From Rhizorhapis sp036570425 (GTDB lineage: Bacteria; Pseudomonadota; Alphaproteobacteria; Sphingomonadales; Sphingomonadaceae): a DNA stretch of 64,000 nucleotides. Made by a program: the position numbers and the translations under genes. The notes under the pieces are model-generated. The model was not told where the DNA came from, did not search any database, and was given only the letters and a program-made list of their open reading frames with translations. Shown one piece after another: positions 7,044 through 16,550 of this stretch (positions are counted from its first letter, which is position 1; every line of letters starts with the position of its first letter). The stretch lies in assembly GCA_036570425.1 (NCBI GenBank), contig DATCYF010000002.1, positions 1 through 64,000 of the forward strand, in the 5' to 3' direction.

Positions 7044-8473
7044 AACAGCGCCTGTGCAGCGGCCGCTGTGGCGCTGTCGAGAACGGGATTCAGGAGATAA
7101 CCAAGCACAATGATCGCCGCGCAGATGGTTATGATCCCATTTTCCACAACGCTGCCTGCTCGCGCATATTCGGGTGCTGGGTCATCGATATAAATCGTCT
7201 TAACAATCTTCAGATAATAGAAGGCACTGATGACCGATGCGGCGATACCGATTGCCGCAAGTGCACTCAGCCCCGCTCCCACGGCTGCGTCAAACACCAG
7301 GAATTTCGCCCAGAAGCCGAAGAGCGGCGGAATGCCTGCAAGGCTGAACATGAAGATCGCAAAAGCGGCCGCCAGCCCTTTCCGGGACTGCGAAAGGCCC
7401 GCCAGGCTTGCGATGTCCTCAACCGGATTGCCATCCTTGTCGCGCATCTGAAGAACGCACACGAAGCTGCCCAAGGTCATCACAATATAGATGGCCAGAT
7501 AGCTCATGACAGAGGCGACGCCTTCTTTCGTGCCCGCAGCAAGGCCAATAAGCGCGAAACCGGCATTATTGATCGAGCTATAGGCAAGCAATCGTTTGAT
7601 GTTGGTCTGATTGATGGCCGCGACCCCGCCCAGAACGATCGAGGCCAACGCCAGAAAGATAATGATTTGCTGCCACGCGGCGCTGCCTGGACCCAGCGCT
7701 TCCACAGCGACACGGACGATCAGGCCCATGGCAGCTACCTTGGGCGCTGTAGCGAAAAAGGCTGCGACAGGGGTGGGGGCGCCTTCGTAAACATCCGGCG
7801 TCCACATATGAAAAGGAACGGCACTGATTTTGAAGGCAAGCCCCGCGAGCACGAAGACGATGCCAAACAGCTCACCATTCGAAATGCCATCTTTCATGGC
7901 CAAAGCTATATTATCGAAGCCCGTCGTGCCGGTAAAGCCGTAGAGCAGGGAAATGCCATAAAGCAAAATCCCGCTGGCCAATGCGCCCAGGACGAAATAT
8001 TTAAGTCCAGCTTCCGCCGAGCGCGTATCCTTGCGCATGAAACTTGCCAGCACATAGGATGAAAGACTGTTGAGTTCCAGACCGACATATAGTGTCAACA
8101 GGTCGCTGGCCGAAACCATCATGCCCATTCCCACCGATGCGAAGATAATCAACAAAGGATATTCCGCCCGGGGAATACCGCCCACCGCGAAAAAGCGCGG
8201 CGCAATTACGATGGATATCGCTGCTGCAATATAGATCAACAGCTTCGCAAAAGCAGCGAATGCATCGGCTTGGTAAAGACCGTCAAAGGCCGTTCCATGT
8301 GTCGTAGGCAACAGCAAGGTGATGCCTGCCGCTCCAAGCGCCAGCACCGAAAGCCAGCTTACAGCATGGGTGGCACGATCTCCGGCATATGCGGCGACCA
8401 TGAGAAGGATCAGACCGGCTACTGTCAGAACGAGTTCCGGCATCGCCATCAGAAAAGAGGATGCTTCAGTCAT
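7040..8473 (-). CDS. nuoN: NADH-quinone oxidoreductase subunit N
   Basis: A 477-residue antiporter-like membrane subunit of respiratory complex I with about 14 transmembrane segments. The conserved proton-pathway glutamate (LYVGLELNSLSSYVL) and lysine (AAIGKI-type helices, KISAVPFHMWTPDVY) regions are recognisable. It is the last of the fourteen nuo genes and overlaps nuoM by a TAATG junction. The downstream gene is birA, whose start appears to overlap the nuoN stop. Confidence 0.95.
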   Translation of the reverse strand: MTEASSFLMAMPELVLTVAGLILLMVAAYAGDRATHAVSWLSVLALGAAGITLLLPTTHGTAFDGLYQADAFAAFAKLLIYIAAAISIVIAPRFFAVGGIPRAEYPLLIIFASVGMGMMVSASDLLTLYVGLELNSLSSYVLASFMRKDTRSAEAGLKYFVLGALASGILLYGISLLYGFTGTTGFDNIALAMKDGISNGELFGIVFVLAGLAFKISAVPFHMWTPDVYEGAPTPVAAFFATAPKVAAMGLIVRVAVEALGPGSAAWQQIIIFLALASIVLGGVAAINQTNIKRLLAYSSINNAGFALIGLAAGTKEGVASVMSYLAIYIVMTLGSFVCVLQMRDKDGNPVEDIASLAGLSQSRKGLAAAFAIFMFSLAGIPPLFGFWAKFLVFDAAVGAGLSALAAIGIAASVISAFYYLKIVKTIYIDDPAPEYARAGSVVENGIITICAAIIVLGYLLNPVLDSATAAAAQALF

Positions 8474-10026
8474 TAATGTGCCTCCCCTTCAGCACCGTGA
8501 TGGACCAATGGTTCGGCTGCCTTCGCCTGCCCCATTTTCAAATGGGCGTCCCCTGCAGGCTTGGCTGGTTCAATGCGAGCGGCGATGGCGACCACATCCT
8601 GCCTCATGGGCGCAAGGAAACTTTCGGGATACACACCCATCCAGAGCACGACTGCCGCAATAGGTGCCAACAGCCACATTTCCCGCTTGGATAAATCCGG
8701 CATAGCGGCGGCGTCCTTGTTAACCTGATCGCCATAACAGATGCGACGATAAAGATAGAGCATATACGCAGCGCCCAGAATGATGCCGGTCGTGCACACG
8801 AATGCGACCCAGCTCCCCGCCTGATAGACGCCGATAAGCGCCAGCAGTTCGCCCACGAAATTGCTGGTGCCCGGAAGACCTATCGAAGCCATGGTAAAGA
8901 GCAGGAAAAGCACGGCATAACGCGGCATATTGATCGAAAGACCGCCATAACGGCTGATCTCACGGGTGTGCAGTCGATCATAAATTACGCCAACACACAG
9001 GAAAAGCGCGCCGGAGACCAGGCCGTGGCCCAGCATAACCATCATCGCGCCCTCAATGCCCTGTTGATTGAAAGCAAACAGGCCTGCGGTAACGATGGCC
9101 ATATGCGCCACTGAAGAATAAGCGATTAGCTTCTTCATGTCGTTCTGCACCAGCGCAACCAGCGAGGTGTAAACCACGGCAATCATCGATAGGCCGAAGA
9201 CCAGCCAAGCCATTTGTGCCGAAGCTTCCGGGAACATCGGGAGTGAGAACCGAATGAAACCATAGCCGCCCATCTTCAGTAGCACACCTGCCAGGATAAC
9301 TGATCCGGCGGTAGGTGCCTGAACGTGAGCGTCCGGAAGCCACGTATGAACCGGCCACATCGGCATTTTGACGGCGAAGCTGGCGAAAAAGGCAAGCCAG
9401 AGCCAAGTTTGCGCCTCGGCAGGAAAATCATACTCGAGCAGAACGGGAATAGAAGTCGTTCCTGCTTCCCGTGCCATCCACAACATTGCTATCAACATCA
9501 ACACTGAGCCAAGCAATGTGTAGAGAAAGAACTTATAACTTGCATAAACGCGATTGGCGCCGCCCCAAACGCCGATGATGAGATACATCGGAATCAGGCC
9601 TGCTTCGAAAAAGATGTAGAAGAGAAAAATATCCTGCGCGGTGAAGACGCCGATCATCAGCACCTCCATCAGCAGAAAGGCCGCCATATATTCTCCGACG
9701 CGCTTATCAATGCTGACCCAACTCGCGCCGATGCAGATGGGCATCAGGAAAACGGTCAGCATTATCAGCATGAGCGAAATGCCGTCTATTCCCATCGCCC
9801 ATGCGAACCGGCCAAATATCGGCGCATATTCGGTGAACTGCCATTGCGGAGCGTCTGCAGCGATCTGAAAATTCGTCCAGAGGACAATGCCAAGGATCAG
9901 ATCGATCAGCGTCGCCAACAACGCGATTTGCCGGGCCAGTTTTGCCTCGGTGAAAAGGCACAATATTGCGGCAGCCATCGGCACACCGAGCATCAGTGTG
10001 AGGATGGGAAAATCGAACTCGTTCAT
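8473..10026 (-). CDS. nuoM: NADH-quinone oxidoreductase subunit M
   Basis: A 517-residue proton-pumping antiporter-like subunit of complex I with about 14 membrane helices. Typical segments are FYIFFEAGLIPMYLIIG (the key Glu helix), FFASFAVKMPMWPVHTWLPDAHVQAP and LIAYSSVAHMAIV. A histidine-containing C-terminal tail (LVHHGAEGEAH) protrudes beyond the last helix. It lies between nuoL and nuoN, one base from nuoL's stop and overlapping nuoN's start. Confidence 0.95.
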   Translation of the reverse strand: MNEFDFPILTLMLGVPMAAAILCLFTEAKLARQIALLATLIDLILGIVLWTNFQIAADAPQWQFTEYAPIFGRFAWAMGIDGISLMLIMLTVFLMPICIGASWVSIDKRVGEYMAAFLLMEVLMIGVFTAQDIFLFYIFFEAGLIPMYLIIGVWGGANRVYASYKFFLYTLLGSVLMLIAMLWMAREAGTTSIPVLLEYDFPAEAQTWLWLAFFASFAVKMPMWPVHTWLPDAHVQAPTAGSVILAGVLLKMGGYGFIRFSLPMFPEASAQMAWLVFGLSMIAVVYTSLVALVQNDMKKLIAYSSVAHMAIVTAGLFAFNQQGIEGAMMVMLGHGLVSGALFLCVGVIYDRLHTREISRYGGLSINMPRYAVLFLLFTMASIGLPGTSNFVGELLALIGVYQAGSWVAFVCTTGIILGAAYMLYLYRRICYGDQVNKDAAAMPDLSKREMWLLAPIAAVVLWMGVYPESFLAPMRQDVVAIAARIEPAKPAGDAHLKMGQAKAAEPLVHHGAEGEAH

Positions 10027-10027
10027 G

Positions 10028-12061
10028 TCAACGCACCATTGCCCAGGTTACTGCCGCGGAGAGGCCGATGAGCATCACCAGAGCATAAGTGTAGAGATAA
10101 CCGGACTGCATCCTGCGGGTATATTTGCCGCCAATGACCACAAGCGCGGCGGCGCCATTCGGCCCGAAGCGATCGATCGTTCCTTCGTCGCCCCGCTTCC
10201 AGAAGAAGCGGCCCAAGGCGAAGGCAGGCTTTACGAACAGCACATTGTAAAGCTCGTCGAAATACCATTTATTGAGCAGGAAGTTGTAGAGCAGCCGGAA
10301 ATGGCTGGTAAATTTCTCGGGCCAGCCAGTCGGTCGCATATAAGCCATGAATGCGATGAACAGGCCGATCAGCATCACTATGCCTGGGGCAAGTTTCACC
10401 AGAAGCGGCACGTCGTGCATCGCATGCATAAGATGCTCGTCGAAGGCAAGACTGCCGTTCCAGAACTCTGCCCCTCTTTGAGCGCCGACAAACTGGTCAT
10501 GGAAGATGAAGCCGGCAAAAACGGCTCCGAATGTCAGTACGCCCAGCGGAATGAGCATATTCCAAGGGCTTTCATGCGGGTGATATCCGCCAGTCCCTAC
10601 AGCTATGGCATGTCCGTCATGCTCATGCGCCGGAGATTCGGAGCCGGACTGTTCCTCATGACCGTGGAGTGCATGCTGTACATGCTCTGAAGCGGCCCAG
10701 CGCGCTTTGCCAAAGAATGTCAGGAACAGCAGACGCCAGCTATAAAAGCTGGTGAGCAGCGCTGCGAAAGCACCTACATAAAAGGCTGTTACACCGCCCC
10801 CCCCCGAAGCATAGGCCGCCTCCAGAATTGCGTCCTTCGAATAAAAGCCAGCGAAGCCGAAAATGTTGATGATGCCGACGCCGGTAATGGCAAGCGTACC
10901 GGCCATCATTGCCCAGAAGGTGAATGGAATTTCCTTACGCAACGCCCCATAATAACGCATGTCCTGCTCATGATGCATGGCGTGGATGACCGAGCCCGCC
11001 CCGAGAAACAGTAGTGCTTTGAAGAAGGCATGGGTGAATAGGTGGAACATCGCCGCACCATAAGCGCCCACCCCGGCCGCAAAGAACATGTAGCCCAACT
11101 GTGAACAGGTGGAATAGGCAATAACCCGCTTGATATCATTCTGCACCGTGCCGACCGTCGCGGCAAAGAGGCAGGTCGCGGCACCAATGAAAGTCACAAC
11201 GCCAAGCGCCGTGGAGCTAGTCTCAAACATGGGAGAAAGGCGGCATACCATAAACACGCCGGCCGTCACCATCGTCGCAGCATGGATGAGAGCGGATACC
11301 GGCGTCGGTCCCTCCATTGCGTCCGGAAGCCAAGTGTGAAGACCAATCTGCGCAGACTTGCCCATGGCACCGACGAACAGCAGCAGGCAGAGGATCGTCA
11401 TCGTATCCCAGCGCATGCCCAAAAAGCCGATGGTTGATCCCGCCATGTCGGGAGCGGCTTGCAATATTTCGGGAATGGAGACGGTCTGAAAAACCAGATA
11501 CGTCCCGAAAATGCCTAGCATAAAGCCCAAATCGCCGACGCGATTGACGACGAAGGCTTTGATGGCGGCGGCGTTGGCACTCGGCTTTTTGAACCAGAAG
11601 CCGATAAGCAGATAGGAAGCCAGGCCGACCCCTTCCCACCCAAAAAACATCTGGATCAGATTATTGGCCGTCACCAGCATCAGCATGGCGAAGGTAAATA
11701 GCGATAGATAGGCGAAGAAGCGCGGTTGGTCCGGATCTTCCGCCATATAACCCCAGCTATAGAGGTGCACCACGCTGGATACAGTCGTGACCACGACGAG
11801 CATGACCGCCGTCAATGTGTCGACGCGGAGCGCCCAGGCAACGTCCAGAGTGCCGGATTGCAGGAACGTCAGAACAGGAACGACCTGCGCTTCTGCGCCA
11901 CCAACAAGATAGGACAGGAAAATAGGCCAGCTTAAAGCACACGAGATGAACAATGCGCCGGTCGTGACCAGCTTGGCCGGGACCTTGCCCAAAGCCTTGT
12001 TGCCCAGACCCGCGATGACAGCCGCCAGCAACGGGAGAAAGACGATAAACACAATAGACAT
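10028..12061 (-). CDS. nuoL: NADH-quinone oxidoreductase subunit L
   Basis: A 677-residue membrane subunit of complex I, the distal proton-pumping module, carrying the long lateral helix near its C-terminus. Recognisable are LIQMFFGWEGVGLASYLLIGFW, AQIGLHTWLPDAMEGPTPVSALIHAATMVTAG (split over two helices) and IAYSTCSQLGYMF. An insertion rich in His, Glu and Gly (around HVQHALHGHEEQSGSESPAHEHDG) lies before the last helices and is a variable region. It is eight bases downstream of nuoK. Confidence 0.95.
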   Translation of the reverse strand: MSIVFIVFLPLLAAVIAGLGNKALGKVPAKLVTTGALFISCALSWPIFLSYLVGGAEAQVVPVLTFLQSGTLDVAWALRVDTLTAVMLVVVTTVSSVVHLYSWGYMAEDPDQPRFFAYLSLFTFAMLMLVTANNLIQMFFGWEGVGLASYLLIGFWFKKPSANAAAIKAFVVNRVGDLGFMLGIFGTYLVFQTVSIPEILQAAPDMAGSTIGFLGMRWDTMTILCLLLFVGAMGKSAQIGLHTWLPDAMEGPTPVSALIHAATMVTAGVFMVCRLSPMFETSSTALGVVTFIGAATCLFAATVGTVQNDIKRVIAYSTCSQLGYMFFAAGVGAYGAAMFHLFTHAFFKALLFLGAGSVIHAMHHEQDMRYYGALRKEIPFTFWAMMAGTLAITGVGIINIFGFAGFYSKDAILEAAYASGGGGVTAFYVGAFAALLTSFYSWRLLFLTFFGKARWAASEHVQHALHGHEEQSGSESPAHEHDGHAIAVGTGGYHPHESPWNMLIPLGVLTFGAVFAGFIFHDQFVGAQRGAEFWNGSLAFDEHLMHAMHDVPLLVKLAPGIVMLIGLFIAFMAYMRPTGWPEKFTSHFRLLYNFLLNKWYFDELYNVLFVKPAFALGRFFWKRGDEGTIDRFGPNGAAALVVIGGKYTRRMQSGYLYTYALVMLIGLSAAVTWAMVR

Positions 12062-12069
12062 GGGGCCGA

Positions 12070-12375
12070 TCAGCCTTTCATCCGGTTGGCGTCGTCGACG
12101 GCGATGGTGCCGCGGCCGCGGAAATAAATGACCAATATGGCAAGACCGATTGCCGCCTCGCCCGCCGCGACGGTCAGCACGAACATGGAGAAGACCTGCC
12201 CGACCAGATCGCCGAGAAAGGCGCTGAATGCGACCAGATTGATGTTCACCGCAAGCAATATCAACTCAATTGCCATCAGGATAATGATGATGTTCTTGCG
12301 ATTGATGAAGATGCCTAGCACGCCCAGGACGAAAAGGACGGCGCTGACCACCAGATAATGCTGCATACCGATCAC
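12070..12375 (-). CDS. nuoK: NADH-quinone oxidoreductase subunit K
   Basis: A 101-residue, three-helix membrane subunit of complex I. The two membrane-embedded glutamates of the E-channel are seen in MAIELILLAVNINLVAF and in the AAGEAAIGLAILVIYF helix. Full family length. It overlaps nuoJ by ATGA and precedes nuoL. Confidence 0.95.
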   Translation of the reverse strand: MIGMQHYLVVSAVLFVLGVLGIFINRKNIIIILMAIELILLAVNINLVAFSAFLGDLVGQVFSMFVLTVAAGEAAIGLAILVIYFRGRGTIAVDDANRMKG

Positions 12376-12983
12376 AGCTCGACCCCCTGCCCAATTGGCT
12401 GACTGATATTGCGCGTGGCCTCTTCGGGACGGCGACGGACCTGCTTTGCCACATTTTGCGCCCGGACCCCGCCGCGGGCGCGGTGAGTCAACACGATAGC
12501 ACCGATCATGGATACCAGCAGAATGAGCCCAGCTGCTTCGAAAAGAAAAATGTACCGGGTATAAAGAAGGTCACCAATCGCCTGAACATTGGGTTTATTC
12601 GCCGCGAGCGGCGCAATGCGGTGCCCCAGTTCGATTCCGCCAGCCTTCCAGGCGCCGACCCCGAGCACAATTTCCGTGACCAGGAGGATAGCGACCAGTG
12701 CCCCAAAGGGCAGATACTCGACAAAACCGGCACGAAGCTCGGCAAAGTCGATGTCCAACATCATGACTACGAAGAGGAAGAGAACCGCGACCGCGCCAAC
12801 ATAAACGATGACCAGCAGCATGGCGATGAACTCCGCCTGCAACAGAACCATAAGTCCCGCAGCATTGAAGAACGCCATGATCAGCCAGAGCACGCTGTGC
12901 ACCGGATTACGCGCGAATATCGTCAGCGCACCGCTGGCGATCACCAACGCGGCAAACAGATAAAAGGCCAGGACATGAATCAC
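12372..12983 (-). CDS. nuoJ: NADH-quinone oxidoreductase subunit J
   Basis: A 203-residue membrane subunit of complex I with five helices, including the HSVLWLIMAFFNAAGLMVL and VIVYVGAVAVLFLFVVMML segments that are typical of the family. The start is taken as GTG 12983, preceded by GGGGAAGA, because a longer in-frame start would run back into nuoI and add non-conserved sequence. A charged C-terminal extension (VAKQVRRRPEEATRN) is present. Its stop overlaps nuoK's ATG. Confidence 0.93.
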   Translation of the reverse strand: MIHVLAFYLFAALVIASGALTIFARNPVHSVLWLIMAFFNAAGLMVLLQAEFIAMLLVIVYVGAVAVLFLFVVMMLDIDFAELRAGFVEYLPFGALVAILLVTEIVLGVGAWKAGGIELGHRIAPLAANKPNVQAIGDLLYTRYIFLFEAAGLILLVSMIGAIVLTHRARGGVRAQNVAKQVRRRPEEATRNISQPIGQGVEL

Positions 12984-13015
12984 TTTAAGATCTTCCCCTT
13001 TGGTGGCGCTTGCGC

Positions 13016-13495
13016 TTAACGATAGGGCGCGTCGGCGGCAAGGTTCGCCGCAATGGCCCGTTCCCATTTGTCGCCATTTTCAAGGAGCTTGGCCTTGTCG
13101 TAGATCAGCTCCTCGCGCGTTTCAGTCGAAAATTCGAAATTCGGGCCCTCGACGACCGCATCCACCGGGCAGGCTTCCTGGCAGAAACCACAATAGATGC
13201 ACTTCGTCATGTCGATGTCGTAGCGCGTTGTGCGGCGGCTGCCGTCTGCCCGCGGTTCAGCCTCGATCGTAATCGCCTGGGCAGGACAAATCGCCTCACA
13301 CAGTTTGCACGCAATGCAACGTTCTTCCCCATTGGGATAGCGGCGCAACACATGTTCACCCCGAAAACGTGGGCTGATCGGGTTCTTCTCATAGGGATAG
13401 TTGATCGTGGCCTTTGGTTTGAAGAAATATTTCAGCGTCAACCAATGAGCCGTGATGAACTCTATGAGGAGAAAGGACTTGATTGTCTGGATCAT
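13016..13495 (-). CDS. nuoI: NADH-quinone oxidoreductase subunit I
   Basis: A 159-residue peripheral-arm subunit of complex I carrying two 4Fe-4S clusters (N6a and N6b), shown by the paired motifs CIACKLCEAICP and CIYCGFCQEACP. Start 13495 is chosen because it forms an ATGA overlap with the nuoH stop and gives the usual N-terminus (MIQTIKSFLLIEF). A 32-base gap separates it from nuoJ. Confidence 0.95.
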   Translation of the reverse strand: MIQTIKSFLLIEFITAHWLTLKYFFKPKATINYPYEKNPISPRFRGEHVLRRYPNGEERCIACKLCEAICPAQAITIEAEPRADGSRRTTRYDIDMTKCIYCGFCQEACPVDAVVEGPNFEFSTETREELIYDKAKLLENGDKWERAIAANLAADAPYR

Positions 13496-14538
13496 GATGC
13501 GCCTCCAAAGCGCGTCAGCATGAGGAAGCCCGACACCAGGAACACCCAAAAAAGCGAAAGTGGGAGAAAAACTTTCCAGCCAAGCCGCATCAGTTGGTCA
13601 TAACGGTAGCGCGGGACAGTCGCCTTCACCCATGAGAAAACAAAGAAGAAGAAGAATATCTTGGCGAACAGCCAAATGATGCCCGGGATATAATAAAGCG
13701 GCGCCCAGTCGAATGGGGGCAGATAGCCGCCCCAGAACAGTACGGCATTCAATGCGCACATGAGAATGACGTTCGCATATTCGCCGAGCCAATAAAGCGC
13801 GAAGCTCATGGAGCTATATTCGGTCTGATAGCCGGCAACCAGCTCAGACTCCGCTTCGGTAAGGTCAAATGGGGTTCGCGCTGTTTCCGCCATGGAAGAG
13901 ATCAGGAACACCACCGCCATCGGGAAAAGCAGCGGGTTGAAACCATGGCCGTTGATGAAGCCGTAATATGCCTTCTGACTTTCCACGATAGTCGACAAAT
14001 TAAACGACCCAGCCCACAGGACCACTGTAATCAAGATGAAGCCAATGGAAACTTCATAGCTGATCATCTGCGCGGAAGCGCGCATCGCCGAATAGAAAGG
14101 ATATTTGGAATTGGATGCCCAGCCAGCGATGATCACGCCGTAGACGCCCAGGGAACTGACCGCAAGAATATAGAGCAGGCCCACATTGATGTCGGCCAGA
14201 ACAACGCCTGCACCGAACGGAATAACTGCCCAGGCGATCTGCGCAACGGTGAAAGTGATGATCGGCGCAATCAGGAACAAGGCCCGATTGGACGCCGCTG
14301 GAATGATGGTTTCCTGAAGGAATACCTTCGCGCCATCAGCAAAACTCTGAAGCAAACCAAAAGGCCCGACCACATTGGGGCCCCGGCGCAGTGCCATCGC
14401 TGCCCAGATTTTCCGGTCAGCGTAGATGAGCATCGCCACGGCAAGCATGAGCGGTAGCGCGATCAGCAAAATGCCGATCAGGGTGGCCACGAACCAACCA
14501 AAATCAAACCCCAGAAAAGATTGGAAGAAATCCGTCAT
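13492..14538 (-). CDS. nuoH: NADH-quinone oxidoreductase subunit H
   Basis: A 348-residue membrane subunit with eight helices that forms much of the ubiquinone-binding chamber. Typical are RRGPNVVGPFGLLQSFADG, AGWASNSKYPFYSAMRASAQMISYE (conserved loop), AETARTPFDLTEAESELVAGY and the C-terminal RYRYDQLMRLGWK segment. It overlaps both nuoG upstream and nuoI downstream by ATGA. Confidence 0.95.
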   Translation of the reverse strand: MTDFFQSFLGFDFGWFVATLIGILLIALPLMLAVAMLIYADRKIWAAMALRRGPNVVGPFGLLQSFADGAKVFLQETIIPAASNRALFLIAPIITFTVAQIAWAVIPFGAGVVLADINVGLLYILAVSSLGVYGVIIAGWASNSKYPFYSAMRASAQMISYEVSIGFILITVVLWAGSFNLSTIVESQKAYYGFINGHGFNPLLFPMAVVFLISSMAETARTPFDLTEAESELVAGYQTEYSSMSFALYWLGEYANVILMCALNAVLFWGGYLPPFDWAPLYYIPGIIWLFAKIFFFFFVFSWVKATVPRYRYDQLMRLGWKVFLPLSLFWVFLVSGFLMLTRFGGAS

Positions 14539-16547
14539 TCTGCGGCCTCCAAAATCTCTTCGCCGTGGAGCAGTTCAGCCGAGCAGCGCTGCATGGTCGG
14601 GCTGGCGCGGCAAATGCTGTTGGTAAGATAAAAATCCTTGATGGGATGGGCCAGATCACCCTTCGGATCGGCGAAAAGTTTGGGTGGTGCCCAAGCATAT
14701 GTCGCAAGACCAAGTTCTCCGAGCGCCGGAACCGCCTTCACCATTTCCGCACGCAGTCCTTCAAAACTATCGAACGGCAGCGTACAGCCAAGCTTGTCCG
14801 ACAGAGCGCGGAAGATGGTCCAGTCCTCGCGAGCGTCGCCAGGCGCGAATACGGCCTTGTCGCCACGCTGCACCCGGCCTTCCAGGTTCACATAAGTCCC
14901 GGCCTTTTCGGTGTAGGCGGCACCCGGCAGGACTACATCAGCCGCATGCGCGCCTTTATCACCATGATGTCCGATGAACACTTTGAAGCTCTCATTAAAG
15001 GCTGAATAATCCACATCATCCGCCCCCAGCGCAAAGAGCAGCTTCGGCTTGGCCGCAGCCATGACTTTGATGCCGCCTTCCATCGCATAGCCGAGCATCA
15101 ACCCTCCCATGCGCGCGGCGGAGAAGTGAAGAACGTTAAAGCCGTTCCAGCCTTCTTTTATCAGCCCGGTTGCCTGCGCGAGAGCCAGTGCCGCTCCATG
15201 AACACCGGCCACGGCCAATGCGCCGCCGCCCAGGATCATTGCAGGACGCTGGGCATTTTTGAAAGCATCGTTCAGCCCCGCAGGCACGTTGCTTAACAAG
15301 CCAGCATCATTACCCAGCCATTCGACCTTATAAGTAAGATCAATTTCCGGTCCTATGCCGTAAACCTTCGCGCCATTCTTGATCGCCTTACGGATGCGGG
15401 TATTGACCAGCGGCGCTTCCCAGCGAAGATTGGTGCCAACGAGCAAAATAACGTCGGCCGTTTCAATGCCGGCGATAGTGGAATTGAAGTTCACTGCCGC
15501 CAGGTTCGAAACATCATAATTGAGCCCGGTCTGGCGGCCTTCAAGCATGGTGCCGCCCAGCGCTTTAACAAGTTGGCGTGCAGCGAACATGGTTTCGCAG
15601 TCCAGCAGATCACCCGCGACCGCTGCAACACTGTTTCCAGCATTTCTGGCGACGCTGGCGATCTCTCCGAAGGCGTCTTCCCAGTTTGCTTCAACCAGCT
15701 TGCCGCCCTTGCGGATATAGGGTTTGTCCAGACGGCGACGAATGAGTCCGTCGACGGCGTGACGCGTCTTGTCGGACGCCCATTCCTCGTTCACATCCTC
15801 ATTGATCCTGGGAAGCGCACGCAGCACCTGACGCCCTCGGCTATCGAGACGAATATTGGTTCCCACCGCATCCATGACGTCGATAGCGAGGGTTTTTCTC
15901 AGTTCCCAGGGACGCGCTTCAAAAGCATAAGGCTTGCTGGTAAGCGCGCCGACCGGGCAGAGATCGACCACATTGCCGGAGAGCTCACTCTGCGCGGCAT
16001 GTTCCAGATAAGTGGTGATCTGCATATTTTCACCGCGGAAGATCGCCCCGATTTCCGGGACGCCCGCTACTTCTTCGGCGAAGCGAATGCAGCGTGTGCA
16101 TTGGATGCAACGGGTCATTACCGTTTTCACGATGGGACCCATGTATTTCTCCGTCACCGCCCGCTTATTCTCATCATAGCGGGTATAGCCCTTGCCATAA
16201 GCAATAGACTGGTCTTGGAGATCGCATTCGCCTCCTTGGTCGCAGATCGGACAATCAAGCGGGTGATTGATGAGGAGGAATTCCATCACGCCCTCCCGCG
16301 CCTTCTTGACCATTGGACTGTCCGTGCGGATTTCCTGTCCATCAGCCGCAGGGAGTGCGCAGCTGGCCTGCGGTTTGGGTGGCCCCGGCTTCACTTCAAC
16401 GAGACACATGCGGCAATTGCCCGCGATGGACAGCCGCTCATGATAGCAGAAGCGCGGAATTTCCTTGCCCGCCAGCTCACATGCCTGAAGCACGGTCGCG
16501 CCTGCGGGGACTTCCAGTTCTACACCATCGACGGTTAGTTTAGGCAT
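14535..16547 (-). CDS. nuoG: NADH-quinone oxidoreductase subunit G
   Basis: A 670-residue iron-sulfur subunit of the NADH-oxidising arm. The N-terminus has the 2Fe-2S ligands (CYHERLSIAGNCRMC), the HPLDCPICDQGGECDLQD cluster motif with its His ligand, and CIQCTRCIRFAEE. The remainder is a molybdopterin-oxidoreductase-like domain that has lost its cofactor. The length is typical of alphaproteobacteria, shorter than the enterobacterial version. It sits three bases after nuoF and overlaps nuoH. Confidence 0.95.
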   Translation of the reverse strand: MPKLTVDGVELEVPAGATVLQACELAGKEIPRFCYHERLSIAGNCRMCLVEVKPGPPKPQASCALPAADGQEIRTDSPMVKKAREGVMEFLLINHPLDCPICDQGGECDLQDQSIAYGKGYTRYDENKRAVTEKYMGPIVKTVMTRCIQCTRCIRFAEEVAGVPEIGAIFRGENMQITTYLEHAAQSELSGNVVDLCPVGALTSKPYAFEARPWELRKTLAIDVMDAVGTNIRLDSRGRQVLRALPRINEDVNEEWASDKTRHAVDGLIRRRLDKPYIRKGGKLVEANWEDAFGEIASVARNAGNSVAAVAGDLLDCETMFAARQLVKALGGTMLEGRQTGLNYDVSNLAAVNFNSTIAGIETADVILLVGTNLRWEAPLVNTRIRKAIKNGAKVYGIGPEIDLTYKVEWLGNDAGLLSNVPAGLNDAFKNAQRPAMILGGGALAVAGVHGAALALAQATGLIKEGWNGFNVLHFSAARMGGLMLGYAMEGGIKVMAAAKPKLLFALGADDVDYSAFNESFKVFIGHHGDKGAHAADVVLPGAAYTEKAGTYVNLEGRVQRGDKAVFAPGDAREDWTIFRALSDKLGCTLPFDSFEGLRAEMVKAVPALGELGLATYAWAPPKLFADPKGDLAHPIKDFYLTNSICRASPTMQRCSAELLHGEEILEAAE

Positions 16548-16550
16548 GAT

